Notes: generated by a model not told the origin, from the letters alone. 64,000 nucleotides of DNA from Rhodocyclales bacterium (GCA_016235165.1 JACRLX010000025.1:62001-126000), one strand, 5' to 3'; numbered from the stretch's first letter, positions 1 through 9,539 are shown. A program made the numbers and translations.

Positions 1-503
1 TAATCATGTCCGCGCGCCTTCGAGGTTTCGTCGGACGCCAGACGCTTCACTTCGGAGAAGTCGGCCTGCGCCAGGCTCAGATCGACGTAGCGCTTGCAGA
101 TGGCCGTCACCTGATGCCAGGAGAGGTTCACCAGTCGAGCGACAGCGGTGAAGGTCATCTCGCGGCACAGCGTCAGGATCAGCGCTTCGAACAGCAGCGT
201 GAAGCCGGCAAGTTTCCCCGCCCAATCGGGTTCGACCTGGCGAACACCGCCATCAGGCAACTTGACCCGCGGCACGCGCACCTCCAACTGACACTCGTGC
301 TGGAAGAAGTTCAGATGCCGGTAGCGCTTCGTCACGGTGTCATGCACCGGATGAAGTCCTTCCACACCAGGAACGGCAAAGCGGCTCCCGGCGACAAAGT
401 CCACAGTAATGGTCAGCTCCTTCTTTGCGGCGTCGAACTCCACGCCGTTGATGAACCACGGATCGGTGATGCCCAGTGCGGCTTCAAACAACTTGGCACT
501 CAT
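1..503 (-). CDS. ISL3-family transposase, N-terminal part (runs off the left edge)
   Basis: Reading the minus strand from an ATG at 503 gives an open frame of 167 codons that continues past base 1. The protein begins MSAKLFEAALGITDPWF and has the look of ISL3-family transposases: an N-terminal DNA-binding region containing VHDTVTKRYRHLNFFQHE and VPRVKLPDGG, then a helix-turn-helix stretch (FTAVARLVNLSWHQVTAICKRY) and the start of the catalytic domain (LASDETS). The catalytic acidic residues would lie outside the window, so activity cannot be judged. It marks the left border of the cargo region as a mobile-element insertion. Terminal inverted repeats were not identified with certainty. Confidence 0.8.
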   Translation of the reverse strand, partial: MSAKLFEAALGITDPWFINGVEFDAAKKELTITVDFVAGSRFAVPGVEGLHPVHDTVTKRYRHLNFFQHECQLEVRVPRVKLPDGGVRQVEPDWAGKLAGFTLLFEALILTLCREMTFTAVARLVNLSWHQVTAICKRYVDLSLAQADFSEVKRLASDETSKARGHD

Positions 504-819
504 GTCTGTCCTGTCACTCTCGTTTCTGTCGGGCGCGCATCCTACCTGCCTCGCCGCTCATCCAATCACCGCTCGGGTCTCTATGGCCGGATGCGTAACA
601 GCGCCGCATCCAGCCATAGACCAGCGTATCGCCCGATTCCAGGCGTCAAGGGTTCGCTGCGCCGGGCTTCGCCCGCCCTTGACCCCCAGCCTCGGGCTAC
701 CGTCGTCATGCCCCGTTACCCACTCGAAATTCAAGAGAGGCCAAAATAGCAGCTCGCGCACGTGGCGTACAAGGCCAATCGGCTGGGGGGATAATGACCT
801 GACAGAAGGGAGATTTGCC
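504..819. other. Non-coding stretch between transposase and ccmG-like gene, with two hairpins
   Basis: No convincing gene is seen. Two inverted repeats stand out. One at 576-622 has arms GGTCTcTATGGCcGGATGCG and CGCATCCaGCCATAGACC around a short loop. The other at 646-682 has TCAAGGG/CCCTTGA arms enclosing CGGGC/GCCCG. They may be transcription terminators or belong to the end of the ISL3 element. A ribosome-binding-like AGAAGGGAG lies at about 804-812, just before the next gene. Confidence 0.5.
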
Positions 820-2069
820 GTGTCGAGGTACTGGTTGTTGCCGTTGTTCGTTTTCATCATTCTTGTCGGCTTTCTGGGTGCGGGTTTGCGGCTCAACCCG
901 CGCGAAGTACCGTCGCCCCTGATCGATAAGCCGACCCCGGCATTCCGGATCCCACAACTGCATGACGCCGGGAAAACCATCGATCCGCAGGACATGAAAG
1001 GCAGGGTTTGGCTGCTCAACGTCTGGGCGTCCTGGTGCGCGGCTTGTCGTCAGGAGCATCCTCTGCTGGTCGAAGTTGCCCGACGCAACATCGTCCCCAT
1101 CGTCGGACTGAATTACAAGGACACCCGTGACGCTGCGCAGAACTGGCTGCAAGAAATCGGTAATCCTTATGTCCTGTCGGCGTTCGACGCCGACGGACGC
1201 GTGGGCATCGACTACGGGGTGTACGGCGTTCCTGAGACGTGTGCGCCGGGCATGGCGCGTTACTTCGTCGGTGAAAGTCCGATGGCCAGGTTTGCAGAGC
1301 CGAAGGCAAGGAGAAGGGCAAGGGCGTTGCCGTGAGGCAGGGTCTGAAGGAAGCCCAATCCAAAGCTGCGGGGCGATGAACAAAAACCGGATATGAGGCG
1401 TGATGCATTCGGGACGAGCGGGCACGTGACCGCGAAGTCCTCCATCTGCGGCAGTAGGGTGCATTTTGTAAATCCGGCGTCTATGCAGTGAAGGTAACGC
1501 GTCTTACCCCGGGAGATCTCTCCGGTGCTTCGGAAAAGTGAAGCTGGGCGTCTGGTAACGGGCGCTGAATACCGTGGAGAAGTCAGCAGAGGGCATAGTA
1601 GTTGGAAGGCAGGCAAGGCTAGTGAGGCACTGCAATGTCGAAAGACGCAGCCCCGGATAGGCCGGAGCCGCAAAGCCGCCCAATGAAGGCCCGAACGGTA
1701 CCCCGCGAGGGGATTGAAAGAGAGGAGAAGTCGCTTGCCAAGGAACAGCGGTATTGCATTCGGCGAGTCCGGAAGGCGCAAGCCTGATGGCTGGAATGAA
1801 ACCGACGTTGGCGCGGTAGGAGATGAAGCTCCGGTTGAACGGGGTGGTGGTATGCTTTTCACCATGCTGAACGACTTAATCTGCCGAACCGCCGGATACG
1901 TGACCCGTACGTCCGGTGGTGTGGGAGGGGGAAGCCGTGAGGCTTTTCCCTATCCCGATTCTTGATCGACCAGCAGGGCATCATTCGTTACAAGCACATT
2001 GGCCCCATAACTGCGCGGGCGCTGGAAACCGAACTTCTGCCCCGAATCCGCAAACTCACGGCAAGCTGA
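820..2069 (+). CDS. CcmG/DsbE-like membrane-anchored thioredoxin, split by a group II intron
   Basis: Exon 1 (820-1240) starts at GTG 820 after an AAGGGAG ribosome-binding site. It encodes an N-terminal membrane anchor (residues ~4-22) and a thioredoxin domain with WCAAC (Cys73, Cys76). The reading frame stops making sense right after GVPET, the conserved cis-Pro segment. Exon 2 (1960-2069) resumes with FLIDQQGIIRYKHIGP, exactly the expected continuation of CcmG proteins. Joining 1240 to 1960 gives 531 nt, a 176-aa protein of normal CcmG length. The family reduces apocytochrome c or other periplasmic disulfides. Here it precedes DsbB and a DsbA-like protein, so the cluster probably handles disulfides in the periplasm. 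Without splicing the product would end at 1335 with an unrelated tail. Confidence 0.85.
1241..1959 (+). mobile_element. ORF-less group II intron (719 nt) inside the ccmG-like gene
   Basis: The 5' end GTGCGCC (1241) matches the GUGYG start of group II introns and the 3' end CCCGAT (1959) matches the AY end. Near the 3' end is a domain V-like hairpin (1888-1920): a 9-bp lower helix ACCGCCGGA/TCCGGTGGT, a two-base bulge (CG, 1910-1911) on the 3' strand, a 4-bp upper helix TACG/CGTA and a small loop. A domain VI-like hairpin follows (about 1925-1957, GGGGAAGCC/GGCTTTTCCC). No reverse transcriptase or maturase ORF lies inside, and none is seen in the window, so splicing would need self-splicing or a maturase supplied in trans. 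The sense orientation and the phase-exact exon junction argue for functional splicing. Confidence 0.85.
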
Positions 2070-2155
2070 TGGCAACGAAATCGGCGCGCGCCTGCCCTTG
2101 GTCGAAGCTCGGATGGCCACAGGATACTCAGCATTTTTCGGAACAGGAATGAGCA

Positions 2156-2593
2156 ATGGATGACATCAAACGCACGCAAGACTCTCGATGGACCCTCGTT
2201 TTCATCGGCTGGCTGATTGCGACCGTGTCCACCCTGGGCGCCCTGTTTCTCGGCGAGGTGATGGGCTATACGCCCTGCGTGCTCTGCTGGTATCAACGAA
2301 TCGCCATGTTTCCGCTCGTGCTGATCCTGTTCACCGGCCTCTTTCCATTCGACCCGCGCGTGGTTCGCTACGCGCTGCCGCTGGCGGCTTCTGGCTGGCT
2401 GCTGGCCGTGTTTCACATAGCGCTGCTTGCCGGCTGGATTCCAGAGAACATCAAGCCCTGCCAGCAGGGGGTACCGTGTTCCGATGTCCAGGTCATCTGG
2501 TTCGGTTTTGTCACCATCCCGCTGTTGTCGGTCATGGCGTTTTCAACGGTCGTCGGCCTGCTGCTGGCGACGCTTCGCAAGGATGAGAAATGA
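2156..2593 (+). CDS. dsbB: DsbB-family quinone-linked disulfide oxidoreductase
   Basis: A 145-aa inner-membrane protein with about four transmembrane helices. It has both DsbB cysteine pairs: CVLC (Cys41, Cys44) in the first periplasmic loop, followed by WYQR, and Cys102/Cys108 in the second loop (PCQQGVPC). DsbB passes electrons from DsbA-type partners to quinones, keeping them oxidised. The next gene overlaps by 4 nt (ATGA at 2590) and encodes a DsbA-like thioredoxin, the obvious partner. Short size and pairing resemble the mobile DsbB/DsbA pairs found in resistance islands. ATG 2156 is the only start that leaves the first helix intact. Confidence 0.88.
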   Translation: MDDIKRTQDSRWTLVFIGWLIATVSTLGALFLGEVMGYTPCVLCWYQRIAMFPLVLILFTGLFPFDPRVVRYALPLAASGWLLAVFHIALLAGWIPENIKPCQQGVPCSDVQVIWFGFVTIPLLSVMAFSTVVGLLLATLRKDEK

Positions 2594-3246
2594 ATCGAAA
2601 AATCTTGGTGATCGCTTCGGCGCTCGGGCTGATGGTCGCTTTCGTCGCAGCGGTGCTGATCTACAACGAAAAACAGGAAGCAGCCGCTCGGCAACTTGCC
2701 GAGGTCAATCGCGCAGCATTGATGCGCATGCACGCGCCAACGCTCGGCAAGCAGGATGCGCCGGTCGTCATCGTCGAATTTCTCGATCCCGCCTGTGAAA
2801 CCTGTCGTGCTTTCTATCCGTTAGTGAAGGAGATGATGGCGGCGAACCCCGACAAGATTCGGCTGGTCCTGCGCTACGCACCCTTCCATAACGGCTCGGA
2901 CAAGGTTGTCGCGGTGCTCGAAGCGGCCCGCAAGCAAGGCAAGTTCTGGCCGACGCTGGAAGCTCTTCTGGCGAGTCAGGCTGAGTGGGCTCCGCATCAC
3001 ACCCCGCAGGTAGCGCTGGTCTGGAAGCACCTAGAGGGAGTGGGACTGAACATGGAGCAGATGGCGTTTGATCTGACGGCACCGGAAATCGAGCAGGTCA
3101 TCGCGCAGGATCTTGCAGATGCGCGGGTTCTCAATGTGACAAAAACTCCGGGGTTCTTCGTCAACGACAAGCCGCTGACGACCTTCGGCTACGAACCATT
3201 GAAAAAACTGGTCAATGATGCATTGAGCGAAACCTTACGCCGCTGA
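2590..3246 (+). CDS. DsbA/DsbG-like periplasmic thiol:disulfide oxidoreductase
   Basis: A 218-aa protein with one N-terminal membrane or signal segment (residues ~5-25) and a DsbA-type thioredoxin fold. The redox site is CETC (Cys69, Cys72) after VEFLDPA, and a cis-proline segment TKTPGFFVN lies near residue 187. It follows dsbB with an ATGA overlap, so translation is probably coupled. CETC differs from the CPHC of classical DsbA and resembles mobile DsbA-like proteins near metal-resistance genes. The precise substrate is not evident; oxidation of secreted copper-handling proteins nearby is possible. Confidence 0.82.
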   Translation: MNRKILVIASALGLMVAFVAAVLIYNEKQEAAARQLAEVNRAALMRMHAPTLGKQDAPVVIVEFLDPACETCRAFYPLVKEMMAANPDKIRLVLRYAPFHNGSDKVVAVLEAARKQGKFWPTLEALLASQAEWAPHHTPQVALVWKHLEGVGLNMEQMAFDLTAPEIEQVIAQDLADARVLNVTKTPGFFVNDKPLTTFGYEPLKKLVNDALSETLRR

Positions 3247-3402
3247 TCGGTCTGAGCGTGGGTTAAGCGCCTTGGTAAGTGGCCGCCGTTCGGTAGAATG
3301 ATGATTCGTTTGAATGGTATTTCCTTTCATTCGTCAATGCCGTCTAGATAGATAGCTACTTACGGGCGCCGCCGCTCTTGTTTCGAGTAGCTTTACGATT
3401 GC

Positions 3403-3678
3403 ATGGTGACCATTCATCCTATTTTCCTCTGTTACCCCGTCGGTATCGGCGCCGCCCTGCTGTACGCCTATCGGGAGGGCGACGCCAATATGCGCTCGGT
3501 TTGGCTTTGCAGCCGCAATGACGCGCTCGGCAATGTGGCGGTCATGCTGGCGGCGGTCGGGGTTTTTGGCACCGGGCAGGGCTGGCCAGACCTTGCGGTT
3601 GCCGCCATCATGGGTTTGCTTGCCTTGAGCGCGGCCAGGTCAGTCATCGCGCAGGCGCGCGATGAATTGCGTCGTTAG
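3403..3678 (+). pseudogene. C-terminal fragment of a CDF-type cation efflux transporter
   Basis: A 91-aa frame whose residues from about AALLYAYREGDANMRSVW to the end look like the last two transmembrane helices of small CzcD-like cation diffusion facilitators (RNDALGNVAVMLAA, GWPDLAVAAIMG). The first ~18 residues do not match the family and no ribosome-binding site precedes the ATG at 3403. The N-terminal half, which carries metal-binding Asp/His residues, is missing upstream. The simplest reading is a remnant left by deletion or insertion near the left border of the cadA block. It could still make a short membrane peptide, but transport activity is unlikely. Confidence 0.6.
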
Positions 3679-3683
3679 CAGCC

Positions 3684-4495
3684 TTACTTTTCAAACGAGA
3701 GATAGAACAGAATGCCGTTGTCTTTCCTCGACGGACCTACCCCAATCGGGAAACTCACCCCGGAAACCATTTGCCAGCCTGACGCATAGTTCGTGGCGTG
3801 GCGCAGGCCCGGATTGAGGAAGGCGGATTTTTCCCAGGTTTTTGAGCCGTCGGCTTGAAGCGCCTGGTTTTCATTCCTGACGTATTCCACCAGGAAGTTC
3901 AGGGTTTCCGAATGCAGATACACCAGGCTGGCGCCGTGGTTGGTGCCGCGAAGATTCGCTCTGACGCCGGAGGCCTCGCGGGCCTTGGGCGTGTAGGTGG
4001 CGCCTACGTTCCAATGGCTGACCCATTTGTCGGCAAGATCGACGCTGAGCGGGATATTGCCTGGTAGCCCGTGGCGCCATTGCCCAGACCTTTCTTGTAC
4101 TGACCGGTGGGCAGGATGACCGAGAATCGCGGGGCCAACGCCAGATCATCGTTCTTGATCAGTTGATAGCGGTAGTTGATGCCGATGTCGCCCAGGCCCG
4201 ATTGAAAAGTGGGGTCGTCGCCCACGCGCGCCAGCGGCACGGTATAGGAAAACTGGTGGGTCTGATTCGGCATCGGAATTTCATTGGTGAAGGTGTAATT
4301 CCAATTCTTGGTTTTCTTTGAATACTGATACGCCTGAATGTACTGGATGACGCCTTCTTCCTGGTTGTACGCCTCTTCAAGCAGAAACGAATTGTCCTCA
4401 ATCCGTTTTTTTTCCTCTGCGGAAGCATTCAAAGACGACAGTAGGCAGGTCGCGATAAGTGCAATGCTGGCAAAACGTGAGTAGTTTATTTTCAT
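3684..4495 (-). pseudogene. Outer-membrane beta-barrel (MetA-like transporter family), frameshifted
   Basis: The 5' part (4495 down to about 4060) encodes a signal peptide (MKINYSRFASIALIATCLL, cleavage near ASA-EE) and strands typical of the barrel family annotated as phenol-degradation MetA-like transporters (TFTNEIPMPNQTHQFSYTVP, GLGDIGINYRYQL). Near 4057-4061 the frame is lost: GNGATGYQ would continue as ANIPLSVDLADKWVSHWNVG in the next frame and run to the stop at 3684 (ending ILFYLSFEK). One missing base explains the break. It lies downstream of cadA on the same strand and may have been an accessory of that efflux unit. A sequencing error cannot be excluded. Confidence 0.75.
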
Positions 4496-4646
4496 GATGG
4501 GCGGGCTGAAAATTCGAGTTTGGTTAGGTAGGCGGGATGCTCAACTGGCGCAGATTTTTTGATCTGATGCGAACCTTTGCATTCTACCAACACAAGCCCT
4601 ACGCCAACAATTACGTGATTCAACGAGCATCAATTCAGGATGGTCA

Positions 4647-6860
4647 TCATCTGCGCAACATTCGAAGTCCGTTCGCCACAACCAGCAGGCTTGCCCCCAT
4701 GTCGGCAAAGACGGCCATCCACATCGTGGCATTGCCGAACAATGCAAGCGTCAAGAATATAGCCTTGATACCAAGGGCCAGCGTGATGTTCTGCCAGAGC
4801 ACGGAATGGGTGTACCGCGACAGCCGAATGGCTTCAGGAATCCGCCGCAGATCGTCGTTCATGATCACGATGTCGGCGGCCTCCATCGCGGTATCGGTTC
4901 CCGCCGCGCCCATCGCCACGCCGATGTCGGCGCGGGCCAGAGCCGGCGCGTCGTTGATGCCGTCGCCGGTCATGGCGGTTGATCCATAGCGACGTTGCAT
5001 TTCCTCGATGGCTGCTAGCTTGTCTTCGGGCAGCAGGTTGCCGCGCGCATCGTCGATGCCGGCCTCGCGGGCAATGGTGGCGGCCGTCGCGCTGTTGTCG
5101 CCGGTGAGCATCACCGAGATGATGCCGAGTTGATGCAGTTCGGCGATGGCCGTGCGCGAGCTGTCCTTGATCGTGTCGGCGACGGCAAAGATCGCCAGCA
5201 CCTGCTGTTCCGATGCCAGCAGCGTTACGCTGCGCCCCTGCGATTCATGCACATCCAACCGCGCCTCGATTTCCTTGCTGCACAGACCGCGCTCCTCGAT
5301 CAAGCGATGATTGCCCAGGGTCAGCCGCTCGCCATCGGTGCGTGCTTCGATGCCTCGCCCGGGAAGCGCGACGAAATCCTGGAGGCCATTTTCGGGCAGG
5401 TTGAGTCCGCGCGCGATAGCCTTCGAGACGGGATGATCGGAGTGCCCGGCGAGACTGGCGGCCCAGGCCAACACTCGGGCATCCGGCACGGCTGAAGACA
5501 ATACCTCGGTCGCCACCAGGCGCGGCTTGCCTTCGGTGATGGTGCCGGTCTTGTCCAGAGCGATTGCGCGCAATTTGCGCGCCTCTTCCAGATAGACGCC
5601 CCCCTTGATCAGAATGCCGCGCCGGGCCGCTGCCGCCAATCCGCTCACTACCGTGACCGGCGTGGCGATCACCAGCGCACACGGGCAGGCGATCACCAGC
5701 AGCACGAGCGCCTTGTACAACGAGTCGGACCAGTTCCAGCCGAGCAGCCAGGGCGCCAGCAGGGCCACCGCGACGGCCATCGCGAACACCGATGGCGTGT
5801 ATATCGCGGCAAAGCGGTCAACGAAGCGCTGAGTCGGTGCCTTTGTTCCTTGGGCTTGCTCCACCGCATGGATGATTCGGGCCAGCGTTGTATTGGTGGA
5901 GATCGCCGTGACCCGGAATTCAAGCATGCCGGTTTCGTTGATCGTGCCGGCGAACACCATGTCGCCCTCGGCCTTGTCCACCGGGATGCTCTCGCCAGTG
6001 ACCGGGGACTGGTTGACCGCGCTCGTTCCAGCCGTGACGCGGCCATCGAGCGGGATTCGCGCACCAGGCTTGACGCGCACGAAGGCGTCGAGCGTTACCT
6101 GCCCGGCAGGGACTTCCCACCAAGCGCCATCGGCCTGCCGGACCTCAGCTGTGTCGGGTGTCAGATCAAGCAGGCTCTTGATGGCATTGCGCGCCCGATC
6201 CACCGAACGCGCTTCGATCAGTTCGGCGATGGCATACAGCGCCATGACCATTGCCGCCTCCGGCCACTGTCCGATCAGGAAGGCGCCGGTCACCGCCACG
6301 CCCATCAGCGCGTTCATGTTCAACTGGCCACGGCGCAACGCCGCCAGCCCCTTGGTGTAGGTCGACAACCCGGCGAGCCCGATGGCGATGGCCGCCATCG
6401 CCATGCCCAGCCCCATGAACGGCAGCGTATCAGGCGCAATAAAGTGCACCAGTTCGGCGCCCGTGGCCAGGGCCAGCGCCAGCACGGCTTTCCACAAATC
6501 TCCCTTTGCGGAACTGCCTTCACTTGCTTCGCTGCCTGCGGCGAGTGTCTTGGTTTCGTAACCGGCTTGCCGAATGGCCTCGACCGCGGCGGGCAATACC
6601 GAGTCGGGGGCGTCGATGGACAGCGTCCGTGCTGAAACCTGGAAACTCAAGGAACGAATGCCACCGATACCCGCGAGGGCGCGGCGAATGTCGTTTTCCT
6701 CGCTGGGGCAATCCATCGCCGGAATCAGCAGTACGGTTGCGCCAGCCTGACCAGCCGCGACTGGCGGCTCTGACAGGGAAGGCGCTGTCGAGCAACTGTC
6801 GCTGCAATCGCAGCCGGAGGATTTGATCGGAATTGAGTGTTCTGATGTGGGTGATGTCAT
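4647..6860 (-). CDS. cadA: Cd/Zn/Pb-translocating P1B-type ATPase
   Basis: A 737-aa heavy-metal P-type ATPase. In order: a Cys-rich N-terminus (CDCSDSCS), an HMA-like domain in which the usual CxxC is MDCPSEE, paired membrane helices, the TGES phosphatase loop, the CPC metal site (ACPCALVIATP), the phosphorylation site DKTGT, the HP pair in GHSDHPVSKAIA, and [19 protein letters not shown] together with the MDCPSEE-type HMA is typical of Zn2+/Cd2+/Pb2+ exporters rather than copper pumps, which agrees with the divergent cadR. The start at 6860 has an AAGGAGAT ribosome-binding site 8 nt upstream. It exports divalent metal from cytoplasm to periplasm. Confidence 0.93.
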   Translation of the reverse strand: MTSPTSEHSIPIKSSGCDCSDSCSTAPSLSEPPVAAGQAGATVLLIPAMDCPSEENDIRRALAGIGGIRSLSFQVSARTLSIDAPDSVLPAAVEAIRQAGYETKTLAAGSEASEGSSAKGDLWKAVLALALATGAELVHFIAPDTLPFMGLGMAMAAIAIGLAGLSTYTKGLAALRRGQLNMNALMGVAVTGAFLIGQWPEAAMVMALYAIAELIEARSVDRARNAIKSLLDLTPDTAEVRQADGAWWEVPAGQVTLDAFVRVKPGARIPLDGRVTAGTSAVNQSPVTGESIPVDKAEGDMVFAGTINETGMLEFRVTAISTNTTLARIIHAVEQAQGTKAPTQRFVDRFAAIYTPSVFAMAVAVALLAPWLLGWNWSDSLYKALVLLVIACPCALVIATPVTVVSGLAAAARRGILIKGGVYLEEARKLRAIALDKTGTITEGKPRLVATEVLSSAVPDARVLAWAASLAGHSDHPVSKAIARGLNLPENGLQDFVALPGRGIEARTDGERLTLGNHRLIEERGLCSKEIEARLDVHESQGRSVTLLASEQQVLAIFAVADTIKDSSRTAIAELHQLGIISVMLTGDNSATAATIAREAGIDDARGNLLPEDKLAAIEEMQRRYGSTAMTGDGINDAPALARADIGVAMGAAGTDTAMEAADIVIMNDDLRRIPEAIRLSRYTHSVLWQNITLALGIKAIFLTLALFGNATMWMAVFADMGASLLVVANGLRMLRR

Positions 6861-6883
6861 GGGAAATCTCCTTGCTTGCCAAC

Positions 6884-6914
6884 AGTTAAAACCCTGTAGC
6901 GGCTAAAGAGTCAA
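6884..6914 (-). promoter_or_regulatory. CadR-type MerR operator-promoter of cadA (19-bp spacer)
   Basis: On the minus strand a -35 TTGACT (6914-6909) and a -10 TTAACT (6889-6884) are separated by 19 bp, the over-long spacer typical of MerR-family promoters. Between them lies the dyad ACCCTGTAGC/GGCTAAAGAGT (6891-6911). It faces cadA and sits between cadA and cadR. A possible cadR -10 (TACAAT, 6920-6925) lies on the plus strand. Confidence 0.85.
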
Positions 6915-6980
6915 GGGGCTACAATCACGGCATAAATTCGATGCTGTCACACGCACAAGGGAGTGGGTCTCGCGATCATC

Positions 6981-7460
6981 ATGAAAATCGGGGAACTTGC
7001 CCGCCATACCGGCACCCAAGTGGAGACCATCCGCTATTACGAACGCGAGGGTCTGCTGCCCGAACCCGCGCGTACCGACGGCAACTACCGCATCTATGGA
7101 CCCGCGCATGCGGAACGGCTGCGCTTCATCCGCAACTGCCGCAGCCTGGACATGACGCTCGACGAGATTCGCTTGCTATTGCGCTTCAAGGATTCGCCGG
7201 CGGAAAATTGCGGCGCGGTCAATGATCTTCTCGATGAACATGTCGGCCACGTAGTGAATCGCATTCGCGAACTGCGGCAGATGGAGTGCCAGCTACGCGA
7301 TCTGCGAGAACTTTGCAAAGAGGCGCGTGATGCCGGTCAATGCGGCATTCTTAACGAATTGAAGCGGCCAACCCTCAATTCGCCCGACGGCGATACTCAC
7401 ATGGGGGCCTGCAAAGAAAGAAACGTCCATCGTGCAGTCGCGAAGGCCCGGAGAAGTTAA
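6981..7460 (+). CDS. cadR: MerR-family cadmium/lead/zinc-responsive regulator
   Basis: A 159-aa regulator with an N-terminal winged HTH (MKIGELARHTGTQVETIRYYEREG) and a dimerisation helix. The CadR/PbrR-type cysteines are present: Cys77 (ENCGAVN), Cys112 (LCKEA) and Cys121 (QCGIL). The first match to the family is at ATG 6981; the frame is open upstream to a GTG at 6963, but that adds residues absent from relatives. It is divergent from cadA over a MerR-type promoter, so it represses cadA without metal and distorts the promoter to activate it with metal. The tail after about residue 125 is less conserved and contains DTHMGAC, perhaps an extra metal ligand. Confidence 0.92.
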   Translation: MKIGELARHTGTQVETIRYYEREGLLPEPARTDGNYRIYGPAHAERLRFIRNCRSLDMTLDEIRLLLRFKDSPAENCGAVNDLLDEHVGHVVNRIRELRQMECQLRDLRELCKEARDAGQCGILNELKRPTLNSPDGDTHMGACKERNVHRAVAKARRS

Positions 7461-7464
7461 TGCC

Positions 7465-8865
7465 TCAATGCGATGCCGGAATTTTCAGCTCAAACACAGT
7501 GACTCCTTCGGACGACCGTACCGATACAGACCCACCATGCGCTTGAATGATCGAGCGCGTAATCGCCAGCCCCAGCCCAACTCCATCGGCAAGACGTTTT
7601 CGTGAAGGGTCTGCCCGGTAGAAACGGTCAAAGAGACGCGGTAGATGTTCCGGTGGGATCGTCTCACCGGAGTTCTCGACTTGGATCGTTGCCATTCGAT
7701 CACCAGTCATGCCGATCCGGACTCGAACGTACCCTCCTTGGGGTGTATGCCCGAAGGCATTCGATAGCAAATTGCCCATCGCCCGGCGCAGCATCAGGCG
7801 GTCTCCACGTACAGTCGCGTTGCCGTCGACGGTCAAAGTGACGCCGTTCTCTTCGGCGACGGCTTCGTAAAAGGATGCGAGTCCCTCCGCCTCTGCCCGA
7901 ATATCAACGGCTTCGAGATTCGGCATCACCAGATCGTTGTCGGCCTTGGCCAGGAACAGCATGTCGGCGATCATTTTCGCCATGCGCTCCAGTTCCTCCA
8001 CGTTGGACGCGAGCACATCCTGGTATTCATCAATCGTTCGGGCACGTGACAACATGACCTGAGTCTGCGTCAGCAGGTTACTGACCGGCGTTCGTAGTTC
8101 GTGGGCGATGTCAGAGGAGAAGTCCGACAAGCGCCGAAAGGAATCCTCCAGACGGGCCAGCATCAGGTTGAGGGTTTCGGCAAGATCCATCAGTTCGACC
8201 GGGATCGATTCGGTAGATAATCTGGAACGCAGTCGATTCGCCGTAATGGCCGCCGCCTCCCGCTTGATCGCGTGCAAAGGCGCCAGTCCTCGTCTGACCG
8301 CCATCCAGCCGAGAAGCCCTGTTATCAATGCCGCCAGAACGACAACAGACCATAGCGTGGACCGGAACGAACTCATGAAGTGCTCGTGGTGAGATATGTC
8401 CGTCGCCACGGCAACGACGGCCGGTTTCGCCCCCTTGATGCCGGTTTGGACTATTTCCGAAATCCCGCGCAGCGGTACGCCATCCTTTGATTTCCAGATC
8501 ATCGGACGGGAGCTTTCCATCTCGGAATTTCGCGCAAGCAAGGCTTGCGGAAACTCGGCTCCGCTGGTGACAAACAGGGTCTGTCCTGAAGGCGCCACCA
8601 CCACGACTGCCAGTCCGTGATGTCCCACCAGGGAGTCATCCAGTTGCTGCGGCAAGGCATCCAGATCGCTTTGCGAATGAACCTTTTCCAGCGCGTATCT
8701 GGCCAGTTCCAATTTGCCGTTCAGAACCTCCATATCCTGCTCCTCGAAATGGTGCTCGACCGAATTGCCGATCAACAGTCCAAGCACAAGCAGAACTCCG
8801 GTAGACACCGACGCAAATAACAGTGTTAGGCGGTAAGTAATCGATTTACGTTTTGGGGACTTCAC
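7465..8865 (-). CDS. Heavy-metal sensor histidine kinase (CusS/CopS/CzcS type)
   Basis: A 466-aa membrane kinase. It has an N-terminal transmembrane helix (~11-32), a periplasmic sensor region of about 130 residues, a second helix near 170-190, a HAMP domain, and a HisKA/HATPase core. The phospho-acceptor is in [17 protein letters not shown], the N box in [13 protein letters not shown], and ATP-lid glycines in [19 protein letters not shown]. It overlaps its response regulator by 4 nt (ATGA). The periplasmic loop has His pairs (HHEHFM) compatible with Cu/Ag sensing. Given the copper genes all around and a shared promoter motif, copper or silver is the best guess for the signal. Confidence 0.88.
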   Translation of the reverse strand: MKSPKRKSITYRLTLLFASVSTGVLLVLGLLIGNSVEHHFEEQDMEVLNGKLELARYALEKVHSQSDLDALPQQLDDSLVGHHGLAVVVVAPSGQTLFVTSGAEFPQALLARNSEMESSRPMIWKSKDGVPLRGISEIVQTGIKGAKPAVVAVATDISHHEHFMSSFRSTLWSVVVLAALITGLLGWMAVRRGLAPLHAIKREAAAITANRLRSRLSTESIPVELMDLAETLNLMLARLEDSFRRLSDFSSDIAHELRTPVSNLLTQTQVMLSRARTIDEYQDVLASNVEELERMAKMIADMLFLAKADNDLVMPNLEAVDIRAEAEGLASFYEAVAEENGVTLTVDGNATVRGDRLMLRRAMGNLLSNAFGHTPQGGYVRVRIGMTGDRMATIQVENSGETIPPEHLPRLFDRFYRADPSRKRLADGVGLGLAITRSIIQAHGGSVSVRSSEGVTVFELKIPASH

Positions 8866-9539
8866 TCCGTGATCTCCAGCACATACCCCATGCCGCGCAC
8901 GGTGCGGATCAGCTTGGGTTCGTAAGCATCGTCGACTTTTGCCCGTAGGCGTCGCATCGCGACTTCGATCACGTTGGAATCACTGTCGAAATTCATGTCC
9001 CAGATTTGTGAGGCAATCAGCGAGCGCGGTAAAACCTCGCCCTGACGCCGCAACAGCAGTTCCAGCAAGGCGAATTCCTTGGCGGTCAGATCGATGCGCT
9101 TGCCTGAGCGTGAGACCCGGCGTCGCATCAGGTCGAGTTCGAGATCGGCGATACGCAGATACTCGGACTCCTTCGCCTTGCTGCCGCGCCGCAGATGGAT
9201 GCGCACGCGCGCCAACAGTTCAGCGAAGGCGAAGGGTTTCACCATGTAATCGTCGGCCCCTAGTTCCAGGCCATGCACGCGGTCCTGCACCTGGTCGCGG
9301 GCCGTCAGAAACAGCACCGGCATGTCCTTGCCGGCTCTGCGAATGCCCTGTAGCACTGCCCAGCCGTCGATGCTGGGTAGCATGACATCAAGTATCGCCA
9401 GGTCATAGGCATCCGTCAGCGCGAGATGCAGCCCATCCAGTCCATCGCGCGCCAGGTCGACGATGAACCCGGCCTCGGCCAAACCTTGCTTCAAGTAATC
9501 CCCGGTTTTGATCTCGTCTTCGACGACCAGTATTTTCAT
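8862..9539 (-). CDS. OmpR-family response regulator (CusR/CopR/CzcR type)
   Basis: A 225-aa regulator: receiver domain (MKILVVEDE, phospho-acceptor Asp in LAILDVMLP, Lys in YMVKPF) and a C-terminal winged helix ([31 protein letters not shown]). The start MKILVV at 9539 has GGGAGAG a few bases upstream; a GTG at 9545 is also open. It is divergent from the first RND operon. The intergenic space contains the palindrome GATTAC-N6-GTAATC, one of seven related sites in this window, so it probably activates them all. Confidence 0.9.
   Translation of the reverse strand: MKILVVEDEIKTGDYLKQGLAEAGFIVDLARDGLDGLHLALTDAYDLAILDVMLPSIDGWAVLQGIRRAGKDMPVLFLTARDQVQDRVHGLELGADDYMVKPFAFAELLARVRIHLRRGSKAKESEYLRIADLELDLMRRRVSRSGKRIDLTAKEFALLELLLRRQGEVLPRSLIASQIWDMNFDSDSNVIEVAMRRLRAKVDDAYEPKLIRTVRGMGYVLEITE

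Noticed and set aside
409-1335. Single 308-aa gene from 409 to 1335
   Set aside because: The first ~137 codons lie antisense to the transposase and match nothing. The real protein starts at GTG 820, and the frame after 1240 is intron sequence.
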